From NCBI RefSeq assembly GCF_014649035.1, contig NZ_BMSG01000010.1, forward strand, positions 124,001-188,000: 64,000 bases of DNA, given 5' to 3'. The position numbers were made by a program, and so were the translations under genes. Below the pieces are notes generated by a model, which saw nothing but the letters and a program-made list of their open reading frames with translations, was not told the DNA's origin and made no database searches. Below are positions 16,450 through 24,329 of this stretch, piece by piece (the first letter of the stretch is position 1; each line of letters starts with the position of its first letter). This DNA comes from Streptomyces sindenensis (GTDB lineage: Bacteria > Actinomycetota > Actinomycetes > Streptomycetales > Streptomycetaceae).

Positions 16450-17132
16450 CCAGGGAGACAACAAGCGTGGGCGACAACCAGCAGACCATCACCGAGGACC
16501 AGTGGCGCCGGACCAAGCTGATCTGGGACTACCACCAGATGCAACACCAGGTCCGGCCCGTCGACGTGGCGATCGGCCTGGGCAGTCACGATCTCGGCGT
16601 CGCCGCGGCCGCCGCTGACCTCTATCACCGCGGCCTGTTCCCGACGCTGGTGTTCACCGGCGGCAACAGCCCCACCACGAGGGCCCGCTTCCCCCGCGGC
16701 GAGGCCGTCCACTTCCGCGAGCACGCGCTCGAACTCGGCGTCCCCGACTCCGCGATCCTCGTCGAGCCGAACGCCGCGAACACCGGCCAGAACATCACCC
16801 TCACCCGCGACCTGCTGGCCGCGGCCGGCATCGTCCCGACCACGGTGCTGTTGGTCTCCAAGCCCTATATGGAGAGGCGGTCCTTCGCCACCGCCCGCAA
16901 GCTGTGGCCCGACGTCGACATTGTGTGCGCGTCGGAGCCCCTGGAGCTGGACGACTACTTCAAGTCCATCGGCGACGAGAAGCTCGTGGTGGACATGCTC
17001 GTCGGCGATCTCCAGCGGGTCATCGAGTATCCGAAGCAGGGCTTCGCCATCGCCCAGGACGTCCCGGAGGACGTGCATGCCGCATACGAGTCCCTCATCC
17101 GTGACGGCTTCACCAGCCGCCTCATCTCCTGA
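16446..17132 (+). CDS. YdcF-like (DUF218) protein
   Basis: A 228-aa protein of the YdcF/SanA DUF218 fold. Seen are DVAIGLGSHDLGVAAAAADLY, FTGGNSPTT and EPNAANTGQNITLTRDLL, the three conserved blocks. There is no N-terminal membrane anchor, so it is cytoplasmic like E. coli YdcF, which binds SAM. GTG 16446 overlaps the regulator stop; GTG 16467 with GGGAGA upstream is an alternative. The 3' end overlaps the wbqC-like start by 56 bp. A nucleotide- or SAM-related role would match the SahH-like neighbour, but that is inference. Confidence 0.85.
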   Translation: MTRETTSVGDNQQTITEDQWRRTKLIWDYHQMQHQVRPVDVAIGLGSHDLGVAAAAADLYHRGLFPTLVFTGGNSPTTRARFPRGEAVHFREHALELGVPDSAILVEPNAANTGQNITLTRDLLAAAGIVPTTVLLVSKPYMERRSFATARKLWPDVDIVCASEPLELDDYFKSIGDEKLVVDMLVGDLQRVIEYPKQGFAIAQDVPEDVHAAYESLIRDGFTSRLIS

Positions 17133-17868
17133 CCAGCCCGGCCCGCGCGGGCTGTGTGCCGTGCATCAGCCCAACCTGTTCCCGAGGCTGACCACCCTGG
17201 CCAAGCTGTTCGCGGCGGACACCTGGATCGTCCTCGACGACGTCCAGTTCACCCGCCGCGACTACCAGCACCGCACCCGCCTCGCCGCCCTGTCGGACCC
17301 AGACCGGACCCGGTGGCTGTCCATCCCCACCCACCTGCCCCAGGGCCGCCAGACCGCCATCCGGGACGCCCTGATCGCCGACCCCGCCTCGGCCCGGCGG
17401 CGAACGGAGGCGATGATCCGACAGGAATACCGGACCAGCCCCCACTGGCCCGCCCTCCAGGCGGCCCTGGAACCGGTCTGGGCCGCATTCGACACCGGCC
17501 GGACCGCCACCGTCGCCGAGACCTCCACCCGCATCCTGCTGGACCTCCTCGGCTGGCCGGGCCGCGTCCTCACCGCCGGCGGGCTGCCCACCCGGCCCGA
17601 GAGATCCGAACGGCTTGCCGACCTCACCACCGCCGCCGGGGCCGGCGCGTATCTGTGCGGGACCGGCGGGATGACGTATCTCGACCCGGCCCCGTTCACC
17701 GCCCGCGGCATCGCCGTAGCCCTGTTCCTGCCCCCGACCACTGGGATCTGGGCCTCCGCCCGGCGCGTGACCGCTCTGTGGGCCCTTGCCCACCTCGGCC
17801 CCGACGGCCTGGCCGCGAAGCTCCTGGACCTCACTGGAGGCCCAGACTTGCTCGAGGCCGCAGCCTGA
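17077..17868 (+). CDS. WbqC family protein
   Basis: 263 aa from ATG 17077, which has a strong site (GGAGGACGTGC before ATG) and lies inside the end of the ydcF-like gene; GTG 17101 is possible. The WbqC signature is present: CAVHQPNLFPRLTTLAKLF, then WIVLDDVQFTRRDYQHRTR, and WLSIPTHLPQGRQTAIRDA. WbqC-like proteins occur in surface polysaccharide, glycan and natural product loci and are thought to act as transferases on activated sugar or aminoacyl substrates. No membrane segment is seen. It forms an operon with the HTH and YdcF-like genes. Confidence 0.88.
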   Translation: MPHTSPSSVTASPAASSPDQPGPRGLCAVHQPNLFPRLTTLAKLFAADTWIVLDDVQFTRRDYQHRTRLAALSDPDRTRWLSIPTHLPQGRQTAIRDALIADPASARRRTEAMIRQEYRTSPHWPALQAALEPVWAAFDTGRTATVAETSTRILLDLLGWPGRVLTAGGLPTRPERSERLADLTTAAGAGAYLCGTGGMTYLDPAPFTARGIAVALFLPPTTGIWASARRVTALWALAHLGPDGLAAKLLDLTGGPDLLEAAA

Positions 17869-17930
17869 GCTCCAGGGCATCTCGCCCACTACCGATGGGG
17901 GTTGTCAGTCCAGCGCCTTACGGTGTTCGT

Positions 17931-18608
17931 ATGGCGAGAAGCGGAGACCGGCCGAGCAACCCCGACGTCCTGCTTCGCGCCGTCAGGAAGATCTTCGGCG
18001 AGGCGTGTCTGGAGTGCGGTACGACCCGGCCTCGCCCGGAGATGGCGCACATTCGCAACTGGCCGACGATCCGCCAGACCGCGGAGGGCAAGCTCGAAGG
18101 CCTGCCCGACCGGTTTGCGCACGTCGCCGAGCAACACCGCCACAGCTTGTTCCACCACCTTGGCAATGTCGTGCCCCTCTGCCCGAACCACCACACGCTG
18201 TTCGACGGCGACTACCCCGAATTCGACGAGCACAAGGTTCGTGCCCTGCGCGATGAGGCCCTGCGCCGTCCGGACGTCCTCACCCGCGTGATCAGCTTCA
18301 TCTGCGACGAGCTGCGGGGACGCCCCAACCGCTGTGTCCACAAGAACGCGGACGGCCGTCGCAAGCACACCCGCGCCACCGACTTTATGGCCCTCGCAGT
18401 TCCCCTGACCTGGGTAATGAACGGCTTCAGCCAGGGCTTGGACCTCGGCGACCCCCAGCTCGTCGTCGATTGCGCCTCCGGCGCCCAGCACTACCACGTG
18501 GCCCTCGACCAGGGGGTTGTGGACCACTGCGCGGGCCACAGCAGCCAGTGCACGAAGGCTGAGGCCGTAGGGCGCCGCCACTCACGCGACGGCACAGGCA
18601 GCTCTTAG
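17931..18608 (+). CDS. HNH endonuclease-like protein
   Basis: A 225-aa protein starting MARSGDRPSNPDVLLRAVR at ATG 17931. The HNH core is clear: CLECGTTRPRPEMAHIRNW (CxxC and His) followed by GNVVPLCPNHHTLFDGDYPEF (Asn, second Cys and the catalytic His pair). The remaining C-terminal 90 residues (VVDHCAGHSSQCTKAEAVGRRH) are unfamiliar and may include altered sequence. HNH proteins of this type nick or cut DNA and are common in mobile elements and restriction systems. It is separate from the wbqC operon by 62 bp. A defence or homing-like role is possible; the substrate is unknown. Confidence 0.8.
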   Translation: MARSGDRPSNPDVLLRAVRKIFGEACLECGTTRPRPEMAHIRNWPTIRQTAEGKLEGLPDRFAHVAEQHRHSLFHHLGNVVPLCPNHHTLFDGDYPEFDEHKVRALRDEALRRPDVLTRVISFICDELRGRPNRCVHKNADGRRKHTRATDFMALAVPLTWVMNGFSQGLDLGDPQLVVDCASGAQHYHVALDQGVVDHCAGHSSQCTKAEAVGRRHSRDGTGSS

Positions 18609-18660
18609 TTGGCCGATCATCGTCTCGCGCTGCCCATACGTTGGCCGCGACAGTGACGCG

Positions 18661-19287
18661 ATGGACGCAGGACTCGCCGCCGTGCTCGGTGCCACCGTCG
18701 GAGCCCTCGGTACGGCAGTAACGGGTGCCGCCGCGGCCCTCCTCACCCGCAGCACGGCCCGCCATCAGGTCAAGGCCGAGGCTTTTCGGACGCTGCGGGA
18801 GTCTCGGCGGGCCACCTACACCAGCTTCGCCGAGACATCCGGGCGTTACCTAGAGATGCTCTCCACCACGCTGATCCCCCTTGAACGCGTTGAGCGTTTC
18901 CCAGATCAGCGCAATGAGTGGATCGAGGATGCGCACAAGCGGTGGAAGAAGGCGCTCAGGTACCGACAGAACGAGGTCCAGCGAGAGCGGGTCCTCCTTC
19001 GCCTGGACGCTACGCGCCCAGTGGCTGACGCCGCGCAGGAGGTGGCCAAGAGATGCGTACTGCTGAGCAGAGCGACCGGCCGCGCCATCGCCGCGAACAT
19101 GGGGCAGGACCTGGATACCGGCCCTCTGACGCCGCCCTCGCCGGGCTACATCGAGCTACTGGCAGAAGACGGTCTGGATCCAGAGACGCCTGACCTCGAT
19201 CGCCTGCAGTCGGAGGCCCGCGATGCGTACAACGCATTTTTGCGCACGGCGGCCCATGACCTCGGGGAGAACGGGCTCCTGGCCTGA
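18661..19287 (+). CDS. membrane-anchored helical protein of unknown function
   Basis: 208 aa from ATG 18661. Residues 3-31 (AGLAAVLGATVGALGTAVTGAAAALL) form one membrane helix or uncleaved signal anchor, followed by a long charged helical region (KAEAFRTLRESRRATYTSF, NEWIEDAHKRWKKALRYRQNE) probably forming a coiled coil in the cytoplasm. No catalytic motif is visible. Small membrane-anchored coiled-coil proteins like this recur in actinobacterial islands. It lies alone between the HNH gene and the transposition genes. Confidence 0.6.
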   Translation: MDAGLAAVLGATVGALGTAVTGAAAALLTRSTARHQVKAEAFRTLRESRRATYTSFAETSGRYLEMLSTTLIPLERVERFPDQRNEWIEDAHKRWKKALRYRQNEVQRERVLLRLDATRPVADAAQEVAKRCVLLSRATGRAIAANMGQDLDTGPLTPPSPGYIELLAEDGLDPETPDLDRLQSEARDAYNAFLRTAAHDLGENGLLA

Positions 19288-19345
19288 CGGCGAGACCTGC
19301 CAGAGGCCGCTGTCCGGACCCGCTTAGGCGCCGCCGACTTCGGCA

Positions 19346-19924
19346 TCAGGCTGGGGCAGGGCCCGCGTTCTCGGCTCGGATCATCCGCCGCAGACTGGAG
19401 CGGGCTGCTGCCAGGTCCTCCTCGGTCTCCCGCAGGCTCTCCTCCAGCTCGGTCTTCTCCCGCCGCAGCCGGGCTGTCTTGCCCACCAGTTCATCATTCT
19501 GGCGGGTAAGCTCATCCACCCGTGCCACGAGGTCTGCGGTGCCGACCTGGTCAAGCTGCTGTCCCAACTGCCGCTGCAGAGCGGCCTTGAGCTGGTCCCG
19601 CTCGGCCCGCAGGGTGGTGACCTGCTGCCGGGACAGCTCCAGGTCCGTCTGCAGGCTCGCCGCACTCGCCGTCTGTCCCGCCCGGGCCGTCCTGCGGGGC
19701 TGGCCCTCCTGCTTCTTGCGGGCGGCTTCGATGTGCTCGCGCACCCCCTCCGCGTAGACCAGCCAGTTCGAGACCCCGGCGGTCTTGGCAACGCCCGCGA
19801 AGGTGACCGTCTCGCCGCGGGCAGCCATTTCGTCCACGACCGCCAGGACCTTGGCCCGCTTCTCGCGGCTGTCTTTGCGGCGAGATGCAGCCAGGACCTC
19901 GCTGGGGGTGCGCTTGCCGGTCAC
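19346..19924 (-). CDS. DUF6262/TnpC-like coiled-coil transposition protein
   Basis: 192 aa from GTG 19922-19924, overlapping the stop of the large recombinase gene. The N-terminal 70 residues (TVTFAGVAKTAGVSNWLVYAEG) form a helix-turn-helix-like domain. The rest is a long coiled coil rich in Glu, Gln and Arg (LRAERDQLKAALQRQLGQQLDQ, LRREKTELEESLRETEEDL). The third gene of Tn554-type operons (tnpC) is a small accessory protein that affects orientation and frequency of transposition. The position and size match, so it is probably the accessory factor of this element. Confidence 0.82.
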   Translation of the reverse strand: MTGKRTPSEVLAASRRKDSREKRAKVLAVVDEMAARGETVTFAGVAKTAGVSNWLVYAEGVREHIEAARKKQEGQPRRTARAGQTASAASLQTDLELSRQQVTTLRAERDQLKAALQRQLGQQLDQVGTADLVARVDELTRQNDELVGKTARLRREKTELEESLRETEEDLAAARSSLRRMIRAENAGPAPA

Positions 19925-22449
19925 GAGCTCGACTCCCGGCTGTTGATCACGGTCAACGGCAACATGGTGCGGCCCATGGCCGCCCTGGTCTTCCTCAAGA
20001 CCTTCACCGACTCCATCAGTTCCTCGCGTTCCTGCTCCGGCAGCTTCTCGATCTGCTTGCGCATGTTCTCAGCGACCTGCTTGAACGAGTCGATCTGATC
20101 TTGCAGATTGCGGATGACGTACTCGGCCGTGCCCATCGCCAGCGCGGTCTCCTTGTCCGCCTTCAGGTCGCGGATCTGGTCCTCGATCGACGCCAGGTAG
20201 GACGGGTCGGGACGGTAGAAGCCGCAGCCGGCGCACTGGAAACGGATCGGGCAGGCATGGCCGCCCGCTTTCACGTTCGACGGCTCGACACACCCGCCGA
20301 AGGGCACCGCCACCGACCGCAGCTCGTAAGCCTTGTTCGACGCCATCGGCGCCGGGTTGCCCTCGCGGTCAACGACGTGCAGCCGCATCTTCTTGACGGC
20401 CTCCTGCTTCCGCTTGAGGGAAACCTTGTAGTACCGGGCCGTGGTATTGACACTTTTGTGATCCATGAGCTCTTTGAGCACGTCGATCGGAACCCCGGCG
20501 TCTGCGTGCCGCTGAGCGTAGGAGTGCCGGAACGCGTAGGGAAAGATCTTCTCCCGGTCGAAGGGGACCGGGAGGCCGTCCCGGCCTGTGCCCTCCGAAT
20601 GGATCGCCTCCAGCGACTGGACCCACTGTCGCAGTGCCCGGGAGAAGACGCCCGACTCCATGTGCGGATACCGGCTCGTTTCGGAGATGGCCGGGAAGAG
20701 GTAGGCGCTGCTTCGTGCCGGCGCGGCGACCAGGCTCTCCCGACGCTCGACCCACGCCTGGAGATCCGCGGCAGTCTCCCGGGTGATCGGCAGTCGCCGG
20801 CGATGCCGCTTGCTCTTGTAGTTGTTCCAGACCAGGAAGCAGTCGTTGTCCGCGAACTCCAAGCAGTCTCGCTTCAGGCTCGCCACCTCACGCGGGCGTC
20901 GGCCGGTGTCCCGCATGACCCGGTATACGGCCTGGAGCATTGCCTCGATGTCGGCCGCCGCGTATCCGCGGTAGGGGAAGTCGCGGCCCAGCCTCTCAAG
21001 GTGGGGGTCCAGCTGGCGGATCACTGACTCCGGGATGGCCTTGCCGATCTCGTCCTCGTTGGGCTCCTCGCGCGCAATCCGGTGCGAGCTGTGCCGGGAG
21101 AACGTCCCGTGCAGGTCATCCAGAAGACCCGCACTGCGACCGAAGTCCAACACCGTGAACATCGCCGTCAGCTGGGCACCGCGATTGCTGCTGGTCTGGA
21201 GATCGCCGTCCTCCTTGCGCAGGTCACGGAAAGCGTCCACAACCAAATTCATCTCGGCGAACCGAAGTTCAGACGGCTCCATCCCCCCGCCCGGCAGCCG
21301 GCTCAGCACCTTTGAGGCGACCGTGCAACCAAGCACATGCCTGCGGAACCGGTCGCTGGCCGGACGGGTCGAGCGTGCCCACTCCATGACGGCCTCACGC
21401 AGCCAGGGCTGCCTGATCACCGAGAAGTCCACGGTGCCACTGCGGTTCCGCGGTCCTTCGTTGCGGAACTTTGTCGGATGGCCCACCGCCTTCATGTCCC
21501 AGACCAGCTTGTCCGTGGGCGCGATACCCCGGAGTTGGTCGTAGCCATGATTGATCGTCCAGCCGATGTCCCGGATCAAGGACTCAACGTTTCTGCCCGT
21601 CGGTTGGGAAGGCACGAAGACCTCGGGCCCTCCGGCCAGCAGACTGGGGACTCCCACGAGCCGCTGGATGGCGCTGCGCAGAGAACCCGGATCCACGAAC
21701 TGGTTGCGCAGGTCACGCTGCTGGATGGCGTAGAGCACCTCCAGCCGCCCCAGCTCGCTGAGCGGGGCCAGGGAGAACTGGTGAGCGGACAGATACGGCG
21801 TCTCGTGCACGATCCAGTCACTCAGGTCCGGGACGTGGTCGACAGACTCCTGGTGCACCCGCCAGCGCCGGGTGTGGACACGGCACAGACCCGTCTGCGC
21901 TGCCGCCTGCTCCAGCGTGCAGGCGAGAACCCGACACTTGGCCAAAGGGGCCTCAAAGGGGACGGCGATATCGCGCATCCACTCCTCCAGCGTCCCGTCG
22001 AACGGCCTGCGCCGAGAGGCAGCCCGGCTCGCCTTGATCCACTGGATGCTGTGGACCCGGCAAAGCCCGACGCTGTGGTACTCGCGCGGACACCGGACAC
22101 CGTTCCGCTCCACCGAGCACGTGTCCACATTGGTGTAGCTGCGGTTGGGGCCCGGCCGGAAGACGGCCTTGAATTCCTCCTCGCTCAGCCCACTCGCCCG
22201 GAACGCGTTCGCACAAGCCGTGCACCTTCCGGCGCGGGCCTTCTGCACTACCGAGCAACCCTCGGTGATGCAGAGCCACCCGGCCGTCCGCGGACTATCG
22301 ACATCACCCGTGAACAGCAGCGACTCCGCGTTCCACTCGCCCGGCCGCCAGCCCTCGATCAACTGAGACCTCAGCCAGACCTCCCACTCCTTCAAGTCGG
22401 CACCGGACTCAGCGGATATGTCGAAGACCTTCGCGAGGTTCCCGCTCAC
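19921..22449 (-). CDS. TnpB-like large tyrosine recombinase
   Basis: 842 aa from GTG 22447-22449, overlapping the first recombinase stop (GTGA). The C-terminal half carries a tyrosine recombinase domain: DTGRRPREVASLKRD (first Arg), FPYAFRHSYAQRHAD (His-Arg region), and MDHKSVNTTARYYKV with the catalytic Tyr. The N-terminal 400 residues contain several Cys/His groups (CITEGCSVVQKARAGRCTAC, CRVLACTLEQ…GLCRVH), probable zinc-binding modules. Another Cys cluster (HACPIRFQCAGCGFYRPD) follows the catalytic domain. It is longer than Tn554 TnpB (about 630 aa). It should act with TnpA in site-specific excision and insertion. Confidence 0.88.
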   Translation of the reverse strand: MSGNLAKVFDISAESGADLKEWEVWLRSQLIEGWRPGEWNAESLLFTGDVDSPRTAGWLCITEGCSVVQKARAGRCTACANAFRASGLSEEEFKAVFRPGPNRSYTNVDTCSVERNGVRCPREYHSVGLCRVHSIQWIKASRAASRRRPFDGTLEEWMRDIAVPFEAPLAKCRVLACTLEQAAAQTGLCRVHTRRWRVHQESVDHVPDLSDWIVHETPYLSAHQFSLAPLSELGRLEVLYAIQQRDLRNQFVDPGSLRSAIQRLVGVPSLLAGGPEVFVPSQPTGRNVESLIRDIGWTINHGYDQLRGIAPTDKLVWDMKAVGHPTKFRNEGPRNRSGTVDFSVIRQPWLREAVMEWARSTRPASDRFRRHVLGCTVASKVLSRLPGGGMEPSELRFAEMNLVVDAFRDLRKEDGDLQTSSNRGAQLTAMFTVLDFGRSAGLLDDLHGTFSRHSSHRIAREEPNEDEIGKAIPESVIRQLDPHLERLGRDFPYRGYAAADIEAMLQAVYRVMRDTGRRPREVASLKRDCLEFADNDCFLVWNNYKSKRHRRRLPITRETAADLQAWVERRESLVAAPARSSAYLFPAISETSRYPHMESGVFSRALRQWVQSLEAIHSEGTGRDGLPVPFDREKIFPYAFRHSYAQRHADAGVPIDVLKELMDHKSVNTTARYYKVSLKRKQEAVKKMRLHVVDREGNPAPMASNKAYELRSVAVPFGGCVEPSNVKAGGHACPIRFQCAGCGFYRPDPSYLASIEDQIRDLKADKETALAMGTAEYVIRNLQDQIDSFKQVAENMRKQIEKLPEQEREELMESVKVLRKTRAAMGRTMLPLTVINSRESSS

Positions 22450-23633
22450 GCCTGCACCTGGCCCTTCCGAATGGCCGCGACCCGCTCCACGGCCTCCCGC
22501 TTGTCCTCATCCGTGGCGTGGACATACGGATCCATCGAGGACGGCGAGACGTGCCCCATCAGGTTTTGCACCACGTCCCGCGGCGTCTTGTTGCGGATCC
22601 AGGTGGTCGCCGCGGTGTGCCGCAGCATGTGCGGCCGAACCGGGAACCCCGCCCTCCTCGCCAACCGGTCGAACAAGTCCTTCGCATTGTGGTACGTCAT
22701 CGCCCGCCCCAAAGGGGCCCGGAACAGATTGACGAACACCATGTCCACATCGGCAGCCTCGGCCACCTTGTCCCTCTCGAACACATAGTCCGCGTAGAGG
22801 GTCACCAACTCGTCCGTCACCGGGATCCACCTGGGCATCCGGGCCTTGGCCAGAGCCCCATTGGAGTTGACCCGCCGCCGAACGTGGACGTGCGGGCCGG
22901 CGACCTGGCAGCCCAGCCCCACCGAATTCGACAACAGGTGCATATCCTCACGCCGCAGCCCCAGGGCCTCGCCGATCCGCATTCCCGTACCGCCCAGCAA
23001 CGTCACCAGGAAGCGGTCTCTGGCCCGGGTCGTAAGGCCGACGAGAGTTGCGAACTGGTCGGCATTCAGCCACTCGTAGCCCTCGACAGCCACCGAGAAC
23101 TTGATCGCCTTCGCCCGCACCGTACGGAACTGGCCATCCTCGCCTGCGTCATAGCCCGGCGGCAGGTAGGACAGGTACTTCTGCTCGGACAGCTGAGAGA
23201 CAGTCTCGGAGCTCACCCACCCCTGCTGGCCACAGAACTGCAAGAACCCGCAGACCGTCGTCATGATCGCATCGGCGGTCTTCTGCTCCCGGTAGCGCGG
23301 CTCCGCCTGCGCCTTGACTCCCTTGGGTGGCAACGGCTCGTCCACCATCCAGTGCAGGAACCGGGCCAGCCACGGCAGACCCGGCCTCCTCCAGTCCAGA
23401 CCGTGGTCCGCGCAGTACGACAAATACAGAGCAACACGGCCTGCGTAGATGCGCTCGGTGTTGATTGATCGGGATGCCATTCGAAGGCTCGCCAGGAAGG
23501 CGCACGCCTCCACGTGCAGCTCGTACTCGGAAGAGATCACCACCCACGAAACAGACTCATCGCGGGGCGAGACGGCGCGTTCGGCGGCGTACGAGGCAGG
23601 CATGACAATGAACGTACCAGAGGTGCCAGACAC
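22446..23633 (-). CDS. TnpA-like tyrosine recombinase
   Basis: 395 aa from GTG 23631-23633; ATG 23601-23603 is an alternative, and neither has a strong ribosome-binding site. The N-terminal SAM-like core-binding domain (TERIYAGRVALYLSYCADHG) is followed by the catalytic domain: LLGGTGMRIGEALGLRRED (Arg), HMLRHTAATTW (HxxR), LMGHVSPSSMDPYVHAT (His and Tyr). The length is close to Tn554 TnpA. It lies only 80 bp from the right edge of the element and is read inward, so its promoter and recombination site overlap at the end. It is the first gene of the three-gene transposition operon. Confidence 0.9.
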   Translation of the reverse strand: MSGTSGTFIVMPASYAAERAVSPRDESVSWVVISSEYELHVEACAFLASLRMASRSINTERIYAGRVALYLSYCADHGLDWRRPGLPWLARFLHWMVDEPLPPKGVKAQAEPRYREQKTADAIMTTVCGFLQFCGQQGWVSSETVSQLSEQKYLSYLPPGYDAGEDGQFRTVRAKAIKFSVAVEGYEWLNADQFATLVGLTTRARDRFLVTLLGGTGMRIGEALGLRREDMHLLSNSVGLGCQVAGPHVHVRRRVNSNGALAKARMPRWIPVTDELVTLYADYVFERDKVAEAADVDMVFVNLFRAPLGRAMTYHNAKDLFDRLARRAGFPVRPHMLRHTAATTWIRNKTPRDVVQNLMGHVSPSSMDPYVHATDEDKREAVERVAAIRKGQVQA

Positions 23634-23713
23634 CTAGCAGATACCTTTCAGGGATGTGATGGCTGGCACGCAGAACCTATGTGCCAGAGAGTCAGTGGTT
23701 CCTGAAGATAACG

Positions 23714-23821
23714 ATCGCGGCGTGTGCCTTCGCGGCGGTGCTCTACAAGGTGGTGAACAGCGGGCCGGTGCTGTCGGCACTGCAGTCACTGGTCGAGGAC
23801 GCGCTCGATGCGAAGTTCTGA
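23714..23821 (+). pseudogene. 3' part of disrupted DUF4244 Flp-like pilin gene
   Basis: Immediately after AACG (23710-23713) the frame reads IAACAFAAVLYKVVNSGP, then a short helix ending DALDAKF and TGA at 23819-23821. It is the continuation of …TTSEYAVGT from 7789-7947. This half carries the membrane/assembly helix of the pilin but has lost its start. Its end overlaps the TadE-like start (ATG 23808), as expected for the intact operon. The gene would be restored by precise excision of the element. Confidence 0.9.
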
Positions 23822-24329
23822 GATCGGATCGGGGCCCGTCCTTGAAGCCCGGTTCAGGGCTCGGGGCCCTCGCCTCCTCCGGTGCCTCGACCGAGGTCTC
23901 TGCTGGTGGCTCGACCGGGGCCGCGCCCGTCGGTCGCCCCGGGGCCCGGCCGAGGATGGCGACGGGGGCGGAGGCCGGGTCGGCGATCGGGGCGCGGTGA
24001 CCGCGGAGGCGGCTGTGGTGATCCCGGTGCTGGTGGCGTTCGTCCTGGCCCTGCTATGGGCGTTGCTGGCCGCTGCGGACCAGATCCGGTGCGTGGATGC
24101 GGCGCGGGCGGGCGCTCGGGCCGCGGCCCGTTCGGAGCCGGAGACGGCGGTGCTGGACACCGCGCGTGACGCGGCGCCCCAGGGGGCCCGGGTCGAGCTG
24201 GGGAGGGAGGGGGACATGTGGCGCGTCCGGGTGGAGGCGCCGACCCGGGGGCCGGGTGTGCTGGCCCTGACGTTGAGCGCCGAGGCGGCCGCCCTGGCGG
24301 AGGACACGGTGGGGGGTGCCGGACCATGA
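23808..24329 (+). CDS. TadE-like pseudopilin
   Basis: 173 aa from ATG 23808, which overlaps the pilin gene end. An N-terminal Arg-rich leader of about 60 residues precedes GAVTAEAAVVIPVLVAFVLALLWALLAAADQIR, the TadE signature: Glu five residues into the segment and a single membrane helix. The C-terminal domain (AARAGARAAARSEPETAV) faces outside. TadE-like proteins are minor pilins processed by prepilin peptidase. The real start may be further inside (near 23998) if the leader is non-coding. Its promoter was upstream of the pilin, so the element may cut off its expression. Confidence 0.82.
   Translation: MRSSEIGSGPVLEARFRARGPRLLRCLDRGLCWWLDRGRARRSPRGPAEDGDGGGGRVGDRGAVTAEAAVVIPVLVAFVLALLWALLAAADQIRCVDAARAGARAAARSEPETAVLDTARDAAPQGARVELGREGDMWRVRVEAPTRGPGVLALTLSAEAAALAEDTVGGAGP

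Larger units (their letters stand above)
7948..23713. mobile_element. Tn554-like tyrosine-recombinase element inserted in the pilin gene
   Basis: Bounds come from the host gene. Left of 7948 and right of 23713 the DUF4244 pilin frame joins precisely (…VGT | IAACAF…). The tetramer AACG is present at both junctions (7944-7947 and 23710-23713), so the exact edges are uncertain by up to 4 bp. Inside the right end, three overlapping minus-strand genes match the tnpA, tnpB, tnpC order of Tn554 (two tyrosine recombinases and a small third protein). The element carries about 15 cargo genes. No long terminal inverted repeats or larger target duplication are visible, as expected for Tn554-type site-specific insertion. 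TTATCT-like hexamers occur in inverted orientation near both edges. Confidence 0.85.

Noticed and set aside
19346..23633. RIT element (three tyrosine recombinases)
   Set aside because: The third protein is a coiled-coil protein without recombinase residues, so the arrangement is Tn554-like instead.
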